NCBI GenBank assembly: GCA_020345785.1
Contig: CP070771.1
Span: 4,878,820-4,884,933, forward strand
Direction of reading: 5' to 3'
Source: Desulfobacterales bacterium
Lineage (GTDB): Bacteria; Desulfobacterota; Desulfobacteria; Desulfobacterales; JAFDCJ01
DNA: 6,114 bases
The stretch's first letter is position 1, and each line of letters starts with the position of its first letter. The notes under the pieces were generated by a model, which was not told where the DNA came from, searched no databases, and worked only from the letters and a program-made list of their open reading frames with translations. A program made the translations under genes and the position numbers. Below, in pieces: positions 1 to 6,017 of the stretch.

Positions 1-1689
1 GCCCTGGGAGGCGAGATGGCCAAAATCACCGATAAAACCGCCATTCAATACCGCACCCTCAACACCAAAAAGGGGCCTGCCGTTCAATCGTCCCGCACCC
101 AGAACGATAAAATTCGATACCATATGGCCATGAAAGCGGTGGTTGAATCACAGCCGGGCCTGGACCTCAAACAGGCGCTGGTTGAACGCTTAATCGTCGA
201 AGATAACCGCATTGTCGGCGTCGAGGATTATACCGGCTTCGGCTACCAGGCGGCGGCCGTAATTTTAGCCACAGGAACATTTCTAAGCGGACTGGTTCAC
301 ATCGGCTTTAACTCGATAAAGGCCGGCCGGGCCGGCGAATTCGCTTCTTATGGTCTGGCTGCCGACCTTAAAAAACTTGGCTTTGGTCTGGGACGGCTCA
401 AAACAGGCACCCCTCCTCGGCTCAAAAAATCAAGTATTGATTTTAGCAAATTCAGCGTCCAGGAGACCGATGCCAACCCCAGCCCGTTTTCCTTTTTTAC
501 GGATAGGATAACCATGCCGCAGATGCCCAGTTACATTGGATATACCAGCCAGAGCAGCCATGCCGTCGTGCGCCGCAATCTTGAACGCTCAGCCCTTTAC
601 GGAGGTGTTGTAAAGGGTATCTCCGCCCGCTATTGCCCTTCATTTGAAGATAAAATCGTCAAGTTTCCAGACAAAGACCGCCACCAGATCATCCTCGAGC
701 CGGAGGGAGTTGATACCGAGGAAATCTATGCCAGCGGTCTGGGCAATTCGCTTCCCATGGAAGTTCAAATCGAAATGGTCCGATCAATTGTAGGCCTGGA
801 GACCGCTGAAATCATGCGGCCCGCCTACGCCATCGAATACGATTACGTCAACCCCATCCAACTGAAACCAACCCTGGAAACAAAACGGGTGGCCGGACTC
901 TTTCTGGCAGGGCAAATCAACGGAACATCAGGCTATGAAGAAGCCGCTGCCCAAGGATTATGGGCCGGCATTAATGCTGCCTGCCGGATACAGTCAAGAC
1001 CGGCCTTTATTCTGGACCGTTCCCAGGCTTATATGGGCGTGATGATTGATGATCTCGTTACCCGTGGTACCCGTGAACCCTATCGCATGTTTACCAGTCG
1101 GGCGGAATATCGACTCATGCTGCGGGAAGACAATGCCGCCTTGCGGTTGATGAAAGCGGGCCATGAACTCGGTCTGATTGACGACCTCAGCCTCGCGGGT
1201 CTGCTGGGGTGCAAAGAACAGATTGAAAAGGAAATTAAGCGTGTCAAACAAACTATCGTAAAACCGACGAGCGCTGCCAATGAATACCTGTTGAGCCGGG
1301 GTTCAAAACCCATCGATACTGGAATCCATCTTGCCCAGTTGCTGAAAAGAGGCGAACTGGATTACAGCGTCGTACGGACCCTCGGCAAGAGCCCTGACCG
1401 TATCAGCCCGGAGGTTGCACGTCAGGTAGAGATAGAAATTAAGTATGAAGGATACATTCAAAAACAACTTCAGGAAATTGAGCGCTTTAAAAATTTAGAA
1501 CAAATAAAAATACCGGTTGATTTCGATTTTTCGAGGGTCCACGGTTTATCCAACGAACTAAAGGAAAAGATGACCCGGGTAAGGCCCACCACCTTAGGAC
1601 AGGTTTCCCGCATCGAAGGCATCACCCCGGCCGCTATATCGGTGATGATGGTAGCGCTGAAGGCCGGGGCTAGGAGGATTGAAAATTGA
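1..1689 (+). CDS. mnmG: MnmG (GidA), tRNA wobble-uridine modification enzyme, 5'-truncated by the window edge
   Basis: With MnmE, MnmG installs the (carboxymethyl)aminomethyl group on C5 of U34 in tRNAs reading split codon boxes, using FAD, NADH and methylene-tetrahydrofolate in the cytoplasm. The frame is open from base 1: its first residues, ALGGE then MAK, match the family around E. coli residue 65. The ATG at 16 is therefore internal, and about 64 residues are missing, including the FAD Rossmann motif and the first catalytic cysteine (E. coli Cys47). Visible hallmarks are [19 protein letters not shown] with the second conserved cysteine at 634-636 (E. coli Cys277), the signature [17 protein letters not shown] at 907-957, [16 protein letters not shown] from 1075, and the C-terminal MnmE/tRNA-binding helical domain ([11 protein letters not shown] from about 1426, GITPAAIS near the end). 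The 562 visible residues plus ~64 give the usual ~626. The last codons and the TGA stop lie inside a heptamer repeat array. The common neighbour rsmG is not downstream. Confidence 0.97.
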   Translation, partial: ALGGEMAKITDKTAIQYRTLNTKKGPAVQSSRTQNDKIRYHMAMKAVVESQPGLDLKQALVERLIVEDNRIVGVEDYTGFGYQAAAVILATGTFLSGLVHIGFNSIKAGRAGEFASYGLAADLKKLGFGLGRLKTGTPPRLKKSSIDFSKFSVQETDANPSPFSFFTDRITMPQMPSYIGYTSQSSHAVVRRNLERSALYGGVVKGISARYCPSFEDKIVKFPDKDRHQIILEPEGVDTEEIYASGLGNSLPMEVQIEMVRSIVGLETAEIMRPAYAIEYDYVNPIQLKPTLETKRVAGLFLAGQINGTSGYEEAAAQGLWAGINAACRIQSRPAFILDRSQAYMGVMIDDLVTRGTREPYRMFTSRAEYRLMLREDNAALRLMKAGHELGLIDDLSLAGLLGCKEQIEKEIKRVKQTIVKPTSAANEYLLSRGSKPIDTGIHLAQLLKRGELDYSVVRTLGKSPDRISPEVARQVEIEIKYEGYIQKQLQEIERFKNLEQIKIPVDFDFSRVHGLSNELKEKMTRVRPTTLGQVSRIEGITPAAISVMMVALKAGARRIEN

Positions 1690-1712
1690 ATATTGCAGAT
1701 TGAATATTTGAT
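1678..1712 (+). repeat. Heptanucleotide array A, consensus ATTGAAT
   Basis: Five consecutive 7-base units are in register: ATTGAAA (1678), ATTGAAT (1685), ATTGCAG (1692), ATTGAAT (1699) and a weaker ATTTGAT (1706). The array overlaps the last codons and stop of mnmG. A facing array lies at 1777-1811, and the 12 bases AATTGAATATTG at 1684-1695 have an exact reverse complement at 1801-1812. A same-strand array follows the large gene at 5657-5691. The function is unknown. Confidence 0.75.
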
Positions 1713-1776
1713 GTATTCTTTCCGGTTATATGGCACTTGCCGATTTTTCACGACGAAATATAAAATGATAAAATTC

Positions 1777-1811
1777 TACAAATATTCATTATTCACTTTT
1801 CAATATTCAAT
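1777..1811 (-). repeat. Heptanucleotide array B, inverted copy
   Basis: Read on the - strand from 1811 downwards, the units are ATTGAAT (1805-1811), ATTGAAA (1798-1804), AGTGAAT (1791-1797), AATGAAT (1784-1790) and a weak ATTTGTA (1777-1783). It faces array A across a 64-base AT-rich spacer (1713-1776), so a transcript running through both could fold into a long, imperfect AU-rich stem. I saw no coding potential in the spacer. Confidence 0.7.
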
Positions 1812-1832
1812 TCATATAAAATCCTTGTATTC

Positions 1833-1861
1833 TTGACACGTTACCTCTTGCACATTATCTT
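1833..1861 (+). promoter_or_regulatory. Probable sigma70-type promoter of the J-protein gene
   Basis: A perfect -35 box TTGACA (1833-1838) is followed after exactly 17 bases by TATCTT (1856-1861), which matches 4 of 6 bases of TATAAT. Transcription would start near 1868, leaving a leader of about 70 bases before the ATG at 1939. The leader contains the hairpin described at 1869-1898. No sigma32-like heat-shock promoter was recognised. Confidence 0.65.
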
Positions 1862-1868
1862 AGTTGGC

Positions 1869-1898
1869 AAAAAACAATGGGGCTTCGCCCGCTTTTTT
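1869..1898 (+). terminator. Terminator-like hairpin (attenuator or mnmG terminator)
   Basis: GGGC (1880-1883) and GCCC (1887-1890) form a 4-bp stem with a TTC loop, flanked by A6 (1869-1874) and T6 (1893-1898), which can extend the stem after a small internal loop. The A/T flanks make it potentially bidirectional. It lies downstream of the promoter at 1833-1861, so it could attenuate the J-protein transcript. It could also simply end read-through from mnmG. The GC stem is short, so its efficiency is uncertain. Confidence 0.5.
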
Positions 1899-1924
1899 AA
1901 ATTTTTTAGCTGAACGATGGGAAT

Positions 1925-1928
1925 GAGG
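1925..1928 (+). promoter_or_regulatory. Ribosome binding site deciding the J-protein start
   Basis: GAGG ends 10 bases before the ATG at 1939, a usable if slightly long spacing. The upstream in-frame TTG at 1930 would leave only 1 base between GAGG and the start codon. The ATG is therefore preferred, and it also places the J domain close to the N-terminus as usual. Confidence 0.6.
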
Positions 1929-1938
1929 TTTGTCCAAG

Positions 1939-2853
1939 ATGGCTGAAGATTATTACCAGATTCTGGGTGTCAAGAAAGACGCCAGCCAAGAGGAAATTAA
2001 AAAGGCCTACCGCAAGTTGGCAATGAAGTACCATCCCGATCATACCAAGGGGGATAAGGGCTCTGAAGAGAAATTCAAAAAGATAAGCGAAGCTTACGCT
2101 GTGTTAAGCGATAAGGAGAAACGTAAGGAGTATGATACATTCGGCTCCGAAGGTTTTCGTCAGCGCTTCACCCAGGAAGATATTTTCCGCGGTTTCGATT
2201 TTGGTGATATATTCAGAGAGTTCGGGTTCGGCGGCGGCGATTTTTTCAGCGGCCGATCCGGCGGCAGACGCTTTAACTTCGGCGGCGGTTCGGGTTTTAA
2301 TTTTGGCGGTGGTCAACAACAGGCCCATATCAAAGGATCGGACCTTGTTTACGAACTTCCGCTGACATTGCGCGAAGTCGCTGCTGGAACCAGTAAAGTC
2401 ATTACATTTCAGCATCAAGGTGGGACTGAAAATCTGACCGTGAAAATTCCTGCGGGATTGACTACCGGAAAAAAGCTGCGATTGGCCGGCAAGGGCAATC
2501 CAAGCCCTTACGGCGGTCCGGCCGGTGATCTTTTTATAAAATCGAAAGTACTCAAGGATCCGGTTTTCGATGCTGAAAATCAGGATCTTTACTTAAATCG
2601 TGAACTGAAGCTAAGTGAAGCAATTCTGGGAACAACCATTTCTGTTCCGACGATTGATGATAAGCAATTAAGCTTAAAAATCCCGGCCGGCACGAAGCAT
2701 GGAACCAAAATGCGCTTGTCAGGTCACGGCCTGCCGGGAATGAAGGGCAGAAAAAAGGGCGATCTTTTTGTCCGCATCCAGGTCAACATACCGAAACACC
2801 TCACCACTGAGCAAAAAAAATTAGTTGAGGAGCTGGCGGCCACCGGGCTGTAA
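1939..2853 (+). CDS. CbpA-like (type II) DnaJ-family co-chaperone
   Basis: This is a cytoplasmic Hsp40 that would deliver unfolded clients to DnaK and stimulate its ATPase. Counting from the ATG at 1939 (304 residues), the J domain spans about 4-67 with the essential HPD at 32-34. A Gly/Phe-rich linker spans about 68-125 (repeated FGGG and GFDFGD-like segments). Two substrate-binding beta domains follow at about 132-207 ([27 protein letters not shown]) and 215-290 ([25 protein letters not shown]). The CxxCxGxG zinc finger of canonical DnaJ is absent, and the protein has no cysteine at all, so it is CbpA/type-II-like rather than DnaJ proper. The length agrees with CbpA. Neither dnaK, grpE nor cbpM is adjacent. 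A TTG at 1930 would add three residues but fits the ribosome binding site poorly. No terminator follows directly. Confidence 0.95.
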   Translation: MAEDYYQILGVKKDASQEEIKKAYRKLAMKYHPDHTKGDKGSEEKFKKISEAYAVLSDKEKRKEYDTFGSEGFRQRFTQEDIFRGFDFGDIFREFGFGGGDFFSGRSGGRRFNFGGGSGFNFGGGQQQAHIKGSDLVYELPLTLREVAAGTSKVITFQHQGGTENLTVKIPAGLTTGKKLRLAGKGNPSPYGGPAGDLFIKSKVLKDPVFDAENQDLYLNRELKLSEAILGTTISVPTIDDKQLSLKIPAGTKHGTKMRLSGHGLPGMKGRKKGDLFVRIQVNIPKHLTTEQKKLVEELAATGL

Positions 2854-2866
2854 GGAATCAAAATTA

Positions 2867-2895
2867 TTGACAAGAACGCTCATTCGAGGTAATCT
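2867..2895 (+). promoter_or_regulatory. Candidate promoter for the zinc-ribbon protein gene
   Basis: TTGACA (2867-2872) is a perfect -35 box. After 17 bases comes TAATCT (2890-2895), only 3 of 6 matches to TATAAT. It begins 14 bases after the J-protein stop, so the large gene may have its own transcript with a leader of about 260 bases. The weak -10 keeps confidence low. Confidence 0.4.
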
Positions 2896-2909
2896 TATAT
2901 AGAAAATAA

Positions 2910-2936
2910 ATAGAAAATCCGATCCGGATTCTCTAT
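2910..2936 (+). promoter_or_regulatory. Operator-like dyad / leader hairpin
   Basis: AATCCG (2916-2921) and CGGATT (2925-2930) are perfect inverted halves around ATC. After one A/C mismatch the symmetry continues with ATAGA (2910-2914) and TCTAT (2932-2936), giving 11 paired bases in 27. It lies about 10 bases past the expected start of transcription from the promoter at 2867-2895. It could be a repressor site or an RNA stem. No T tract follows. Confidence 0.4.
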
Positions 2937-3154
2937 CAATCGTAATCGCGTTTAGGTAAAAAACGCCTGAACCTGTTCCGATGCTGACAGAAGGTGAGAT
3001 TACCAAACCGGAATCCAAATTGGCAGCCAGGATTTCATCAGATAAACATGACCATCAACGAATTCGAAGTGCCGTCCCAAGTGGTGCGTTTATCTTTCCT
3101 TCCGATTTAATCCGGCATCTTACCATCCATGTTAAGCCTAAAATTACAAACAAT

Positions 3155-3158
3155 GGGG
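3155..3158 (+). promoter_or_regulatory. Ribosome binding site of the zinc-ribbon protein gene
   Basis: GGGG lies 6 bases upstream of the ATG at 3165. That start places the CxxC zinc ribbon at residue 5, as is normal for this protein class, so it is very likely right. Confidence 0.55.
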
Positions 3159-3164
3159 TAACGT

Positions 3165-5654
3165 ATGATTATTACCTGCGAAGAATGCAATTCGAGCTTC
3201 AATGTCAATGAAAGTCTGATCAAAGAGAGTGGTTCCAAAGTAAGGTGTTCAAAATGCGACAGTGTCTTTGTTGCATATCCGCAAGCGTCTGATGATGATT
3301 TGGCGCTGGAATCAGATGAACAAATGCCGGGGCAGTATGAAGATTCGGAGCTGGAAGATCTTGATGCCTCACTCGGTGATTTCTTAAGCGAAGATGAAGA
3401 GGCCGAAGCGCCGAAAGCGCCTTCAGCAACAGAGGAATTTGAACTTGATTTAGAGGACTTTGATAATACATTGGAGCCGGATTCCGAAAATGCATTTGAA
3501 GAAACCGACGGGGAGCTGGAGCTGGATATGGATTTTGACGAGGACGACGACTCCGAAATGGCGCTGAGCGAGGAGGAGGCAGCCGGCGCTGAACTGTCGG
3601 ATCTGGGTGATCTTGATGATTTGGAAGCGCTCGGTGACGATGCGTTGGACGCTGAAGAAGCGGATTCTGGTCTTGAAGACCTGGAGTTTGAAATGGAGGG
3701 CCAGGCCGGTGACGAACTGGAGGATGCTGAGCTTGAGCTGGATGCCGCAAATCAGGATGGCGGCGAGGCTGCCGGAGAGGATCTGGAATTGGAAGACGCC
3801 GATGAGCTGGATCTTTCTGATTTGGAGCTGGCCATCGACAATGGAGCGGATCTCGGAACAGACTCCCAAGCCGGAGCGGATGATTTAGCCCTTGATCAGG
3901 ATACCGACCCCGATTTGGAAGTGGAAGAAGCCGATGAGCTGGATCTATCGGATTTAGAGCTTGATTTGGAAGATGCCACGGTATCTGAAGAAGGATCTGC
4001 AGCCGGAGCGGATGATTTGGATTTAGACCTGGACTTAGATTTGGAATCCGAAGCCGGCGTGGACGATAGTGAAGAAAAAGCAGAAGCGCCAGAATCCGGT
4101 GCAGATGAACTCGACTTGTCCGACCTGACGGATATCATCGATGAAGAGGCCGTGACGGCGGCTGAATCTCAGCCGGAAGATTTGAACCTTGAAATGGAAC
4201 TTGAATCCGATGAATTGACGGATGAAGAAGCGCCTGCGATCGTCGACGAATCAGAAGGCATCGACGAGTTGGATCTATCGGACTTAGGAGACATTATGGG
4301 GACCGATCAAGCCCCTGAAAACCAGCCCGCCGGTGAAGATACGACGCAGGATCTTGAGCTGGATCTCGATCTTCAAATGGAGGAGGAGGGCTCTTCGACA
4401 GCCGATGCTGCAGCAGGTGCCGGCGATGAGCTGGACTTTTCAGATCTGGAACAGTTGCTGGAATCCGATGAGAGGCCGACGATTGAAGTTGCGGGCGACA
4501 AAAATGCCGAGGAACTCGAGCTTCAATTCGATCTCGATGAACCTGCCGACAGCGGCCAACCAGCGGCAGCTGCCGGGAAGACAAGCGAACCTGCCGAAGA
4601 TGATGGCTTTTTAGATATCGAGCAGATGTTGGAGGAGGGCGAAGCCACGACTTCTGAGAATACATCTGATTATGAGGCTGAAATAACCGACTTGCCCTTA
4701 GAAATGGAGGCCGCTTTGGATGATGCCTCTAAAGGGGCTGAAGCCGAACTCGAGCTTGATTTTGATTTGGAAAGTGAGCTCCAGGAAAAAGAGGATATGT
4801 TTGACAGTGGTCCCTCAGACGATCAGCAGCTGGAATCAAATCTGCTGGCATCCGATGAAGTGGATTTCCTGGAAGACGCCGAAATTCAGGATACACAATT
4901 TCAGGATGGGTCCGAAACAAGCGTTATCAGCACTGATGAATTTTCCTCGGAGGAGCTTTCCGAAACACAGGGTGCCTACGGGGCAACTCATGTGCTGCCG
5001 GGCGCCGAAGACGAGCCCCTTGCTGAAGTGGATGAAACTTTTGAAGAGGAGCCATTGGCGCGCAGATCCGGCCCCCGATCAAAAAAGCCGGTGCTCGTCG
5101 TATTGTTGCTCCTGCTTTTGGCCGCTGGTGTTCTTATTGTTCCCAATATGCTGGGAATAAGAATCCCCTACATAAGTGACATCAAGATTCCCTACCTCAG
5201 TGATCTGGATGTCAAGATCCCCTATTTGAGCGATTGGTTGAATCCCGAGGAGCAGGATGTCGCCGGCAACTTGAAGATAATCCCTCTGGGAAACACAATT
5301 AACGGGAAGTTTGTCGATAATTCTCGGGCCGGTCAGATCTTTGTCATTCAGGGCCAGCTCAAAAATGACTATGATCACCCGCGCAGCCATATAAAAGTGA
5401 CCGGCAAACTATATCAAAAAGGGAACAAAATCGCTAAGAAGGCTACCGTTTACTGCGGTAATGTGCTCTCCGACTCAGAGCTCGGCGCAATGGACATATC
5501 CACGATCAAGACCAAATTAATGAACAGGGCCGGCGATAAGAGAACCAATTTGAAAGTCAAAACCGGGAAAATGGTGCCGTTTATGATCGTGTTTGACAAT
5601 CTACCGAAAAATCTGGACGAATTCAGCGTCGAAGTGGAGGGATCCTCCATATAA
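3165..5654 (+). CDS. Zinc-ribbon, acidic-repeat, single-pass membrane protein with DUF3426-like C-terminus
   Basis: The function is unknown. Domain order in the 829 residues: an MJ0042-type zinc ribbon at 1-38 with Cys5, Cys8, Cys28 and Cys31 (MIITCEEC, VRCSKC); a very acidic low-complexity region at about 41-625 with DELDLSDL and LDLDLD repeats; a basic stop RRSGPRSKK (633-641); one hydrophobic helix at about 642-660; three IPY-SD repeats (667-690); and a DUF3426-like beta domain at about 697-826, including GQLKN and YCGNVLSDSEL. By the positive-inside rule the zinc ribbon and acidic region are cytoplasmic and DUF3426 is periplasmic, so it could link a cytoplasmic partner to the envelope; this is inference. 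Residues 201-300 hold 42 Asp/Glu and 20 Leu. The ATG at 3165 is supported by GGGG 6 bases upstream and by the ribbon at the N-terminus. The gene stands alone between a J-protein gene and a tRNA gene and ends before a strong terminator. Confidence 0.93.
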   Translation: MIITCEECNSSFNVNESLIKESGSKVRCSKCDSVFVAYPQASDDDLALESDEQMPGQYEDSELEDLDASLGDFLSEDEEAEAPKAPSATEEFELDLEDFDNTLEPDSENAFEETDGELELDMDFDEDDDSEMALSEEEAAGAELSDLGDLDDLEALGDDALDAEEADSGLEDLEFEMEGQAGDELEDAELELDAANQDGGEAAGEDLELEDADELDLSDLELAIDNGADLGTDSQAGADDLALDQDTDPDLEVEEADELDLSDLELDLEDATVSEEGSAAGADDLDLDLDLDLESEAGVDDSEEKAEAPESGADELDLSDLTDIIDEEAVTAAESQPEDLNLEMELESDELTDEEAPAIVDESEGIDELDLSDLGDIMGTDQAPENQPAGEDTTQDLELDLDLQMEEEGSSTADAAAGAGDELDFSDLEQLLESDERPTIEVAGDKNAEELELQFDLDEPADSGQPAAAAGKTSEPAEDDGFLDIEQMLEEGEATTSENTSDYEAEITDLPLEMEAALDDASKGAEAELELDFDLESELQEKEDMFDSGPSDDQQLESNLLASDEVDFLEDAEIQDTQFQDGSETSVISTDEFSSEELSETQGAYGATHVLPGAEDEPLAEVDETFEEEPLARRSGPRSKKPVLVVLLLLLLAAGVLIVPNMLGIRIPYISDIKIPYLSDLDVKIPYLSDWLNPEEQDVAGNLKIIPLGNTINGKFVDNSRAGQIFVIQGQLKNDYDHPRSHIKVTGKLYQKGNKIAKKATVYCGNVLSDSELGAMDISTIKTKLMNRAGDKRTNLKVKTGKMVPFMIVFDNLPKNLDEFSVEVEGSSI
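3801..4631 (+). repeat. Degenerate protein-level repeats in the acidic domain (DELDLSDL units)
   Basis: DELDLSDL or a close variant begins at residues 213, 257, 314, 367 and 421. A decayed copy (GFLDIEQML) is at about 481-489. Spacing is 44, 57, 53 and 54 residues, then about 57. Between them is a second motif, DLxLDLDL-like, at about 282, 339, 396 and 449, roughly 24-29 residues after each DELDLSDL. At DNA level the first two copies share GCCGATGAGCTGGATCT exactly (3798-3814 and 3930-3946), which suggests old internal duplication with drift. Confidence 0.8.
5163..5234 (+). repeat. Three IPY(I/L)SD repeats after the membrane helix
   Basis: IPYISD (residues 667-672), IPYLSD (675-680) and IPYLSD (685-690) follow the membrane helix at once, with steps of 8 and 10 residues. 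They would form the periplasmic connector to the DUF3426-like domain. The alternating hydrophobic/polar pattern with Pro-Tyr suggests short extended segments or an amphipathic stalk, but the structure is not known. Confidence 0.8.
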
Positions 5655-5656
5655 TT

Positions 5657-5691
5657 ATTGAATATTTTCGATTGAACATTGAATATTTTCT
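5657..5691 (+). repeat. Heptanucleotide array C, consensus ATTGAAT
   Basis: Five in-register 7-base units start 2 bases after the stop of the large gene: ATTGAAT (5657), ATTTTCG (5664), ATTGAAC (5671), ATTGAAT (5678) and ATTTTCT (5685). The 13-mer ATTGAATATTTTC occurs exactly twice with a period of 21 (three units). It belongs to the same family and orientation as array A behind mnmG. Confidence 0.75.
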
Positions 5692-5745
5692 TTGGGTTGT
5701 AACCCGTCGCCCTGATATGTAATTACTCTTTTTTTCGTCAGCCCC

Positions 5746-5786
5746 GACCCCGCGAAATGCTCTCCGGTTTCTGCGGGGTTCTTTTT
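5746..5786 (+). terminator. Intrinsic terminator of the zinc-ribbon protein gene
   Basis: ACCCCGC (5747-5753) pairs with GCGGGGT (5773-5779). GAAA (5754-5757) pairs with TTTC (5768-5771), with one bulged T and a 10-base loop. The stem is followed by TCTTTTT. A G-T pair extends the base. No T tract serves the - strand, so it acts on + strand transcripts, about 90 bases after the stop at 5654. Confidence 0.85.
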
Positions 5787-5804
5787 GCAGATCTGTTTTT
5801 CGAC

Positions 5805-5833
5805 TTGACTAACGGTAGCTAAATTGGTAGATA
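5805..5833 (+). promoter_or_regulatory. Promoter of the tRNA gene
   Basis: TTGACT (5805-5810, 5 of 6 matches) is followed after 17 bases by TAGATA (5828-5833). The latter is a weak -10 by itself but is preceded by TGG (5825-5827), giving an extended -10 (TGn). It lies between the preceding terminator and the tRNA, and would give a start near 5840 and a 5' leader of about 40 bases. Confidence 0.55.
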
Positions 5834-5835
5834 GA

Positions 5836-5872
5836 CGATCTGCCGCAAGCGCGAGCTGGTCGGCATCGATCG
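5836..5872 (+). other. Inverted repeat / hairpin in the pre-tRNA leader
   Basis: CGATC plus TGCCG (5836-5845) can pair with CGGCA (5861-5865) and, after a TC bulge, GATCG (5868-5872). Inside, AGC (5848-5850) and GCT (5855-5857) close a GCGA loop of GNRA type. The hairpin would sit just upstream of the RNase P cleavage site. If transcription starts at 5840 as predicted, the lowest pairs are lost from the RNA. Confidence 0.45.
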
Positions 5873-5879
5873 AACATGT

Positions 5880-5956
5880 GGCGATGTAGCTCAGGTGGTC
5901 AGAGCATGCGGCTCATATCCGCAGTGTCCGGGGTTCAAATCCCTGCATCGCCACCA
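5880..5956 (+). tRNA. tRNA with anticodon CAT, probably elongator tRNA-Met
   Basis: The 77-base cloverleaf is complete with encoded CCA. Acceptor GGCGATG pairs with CATCGCC. The D stem is GCTC/GAGC with GG in the loop. The anticodon stem TGCGG/CCGCA encloses CTCATAT (anticodon CAT). The variable loop is GTGTC. The T stem CGGGG/CCCTG has one G-T pair and loop TTCAAAT. The discriminator is A. It is not initiator tRNA: base pair 1-72 is G-C rather than mismatched, and the three consecutive G-C pairs (GGG/CCC) of the initiator anticodon stem are absent. tRNA-Ile(CAT), whose C34 is changed to lysidine by TilS, is the alternative. The A5-T68 pair is like E. coli elongator Met and unlike its Ile2, which favours Met. 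Confidence 0.93.
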
Positions 5957-5991
5957 ACATTAAAAATCTAAGGCGAATTTCCGATTCTATC

Positions 5992-6017
5992 CCCCCGAAA
6001 GGGGGTTTCCTTTTTTT
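5992..6017 (+). terminator. Intrinsic terminator of the tRNA gene
   Basis: CCCCC (5992-5996) and GGGGG (6001-6005) form a stem closed by a stable GAAA tetraloop. It is followed by TTTCC and a run of seven T (6011-6017), 35 bases after the CCA end. This is a textbook + strand terminator. Confidence 0.9.

Larger units (their letters stand above)
2854..3164. other. 311-base intergenic region, no convincing gene
   Basis: It contains a possible promoter (2867-2895), the 9-base direct repeat ATAGAAAAT at 2899-2907 and 2910-2918 (period 11), an imperfect dyad (2910-2936) and a second small hairpin: GCGTTT (2948-2953) pairing with AAACGC (2961-2966) across a 7-base loop. None of these has a T tract, so they do not look like terminators. 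From about 2970 to 3150 I recognise nothing firm. A 76-codon frame starting at 2981 lacks a ribosome binding site and overlaps the next gene out of frame. Confidence 0.6.

Noticed and set aside
16..18. ATG at 16 as the true mnmG start
   Set aside because: The preceding five codons already align with the conserved family sequence, and a protein starting here would lack the FAD-binding Rossmann motif. The gene is cut by the window edge.
1727..1746. TGGCACTTGCC considered as a sigma54 (-24/-12) promoter or small terminator
   Set aside because: The -24/-12 spacing to a GC element is wrong, and the hairpin GGC/GCC has only 3 bp with a loop of 4.
1678..1812. AT-rich element with inverted ends, considered as a MITE or IS remnant
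   Set aside because: No target-site duplication was seen, no transposase remnant is present, and the arms are tandem heptamers that recur as a single array at 5657-5691, which fits a repeat family better than a transposon.
1930..1938. TTG start for the J protein
   Set aside because: Only one base separates it from GAGG. The ATG at 1939 has usable spacing and a better N-terminus for a J protein.
2981..3211. 76-codon + strand frame between the J-protein gene and the large gene
   Set aside because: No ribosome binding site, no recognisable domain, and it overlaps the well-supported zinc-ribbon start out of frame by 47 bases.
3220..4138. Long - strand and alternate-frame open frames opposite the acidic region (Pro/His-rich or Ser/Lys-rich)
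   Set aside because: They are shadows of the repetitive GAT/GAA/CTG codons of the real gene. Their low-complexity composition mirrors it, and none has a plausible start context or domain.
5694..5705. GGGTTGTAACCC palindrome as a terminator
   Set aside because: The loop is only two bases (four if one pair opens) and no T tract follows directly. The strong terminator is at 5746-5786.
5815..5834. GTAGCTAAATTGGTAGATA resembles a tRNA D arm (GTAGCTCAGTTGGTAGAGC), suggesting a decayed tRNA
   Set aside because: The D stem pairs are broken (positions 10-25, 11-24 and 13-22) and no anticodon or T arm follows. The segment is better explained as the spacer and extended -10 of the tRNA promoter.
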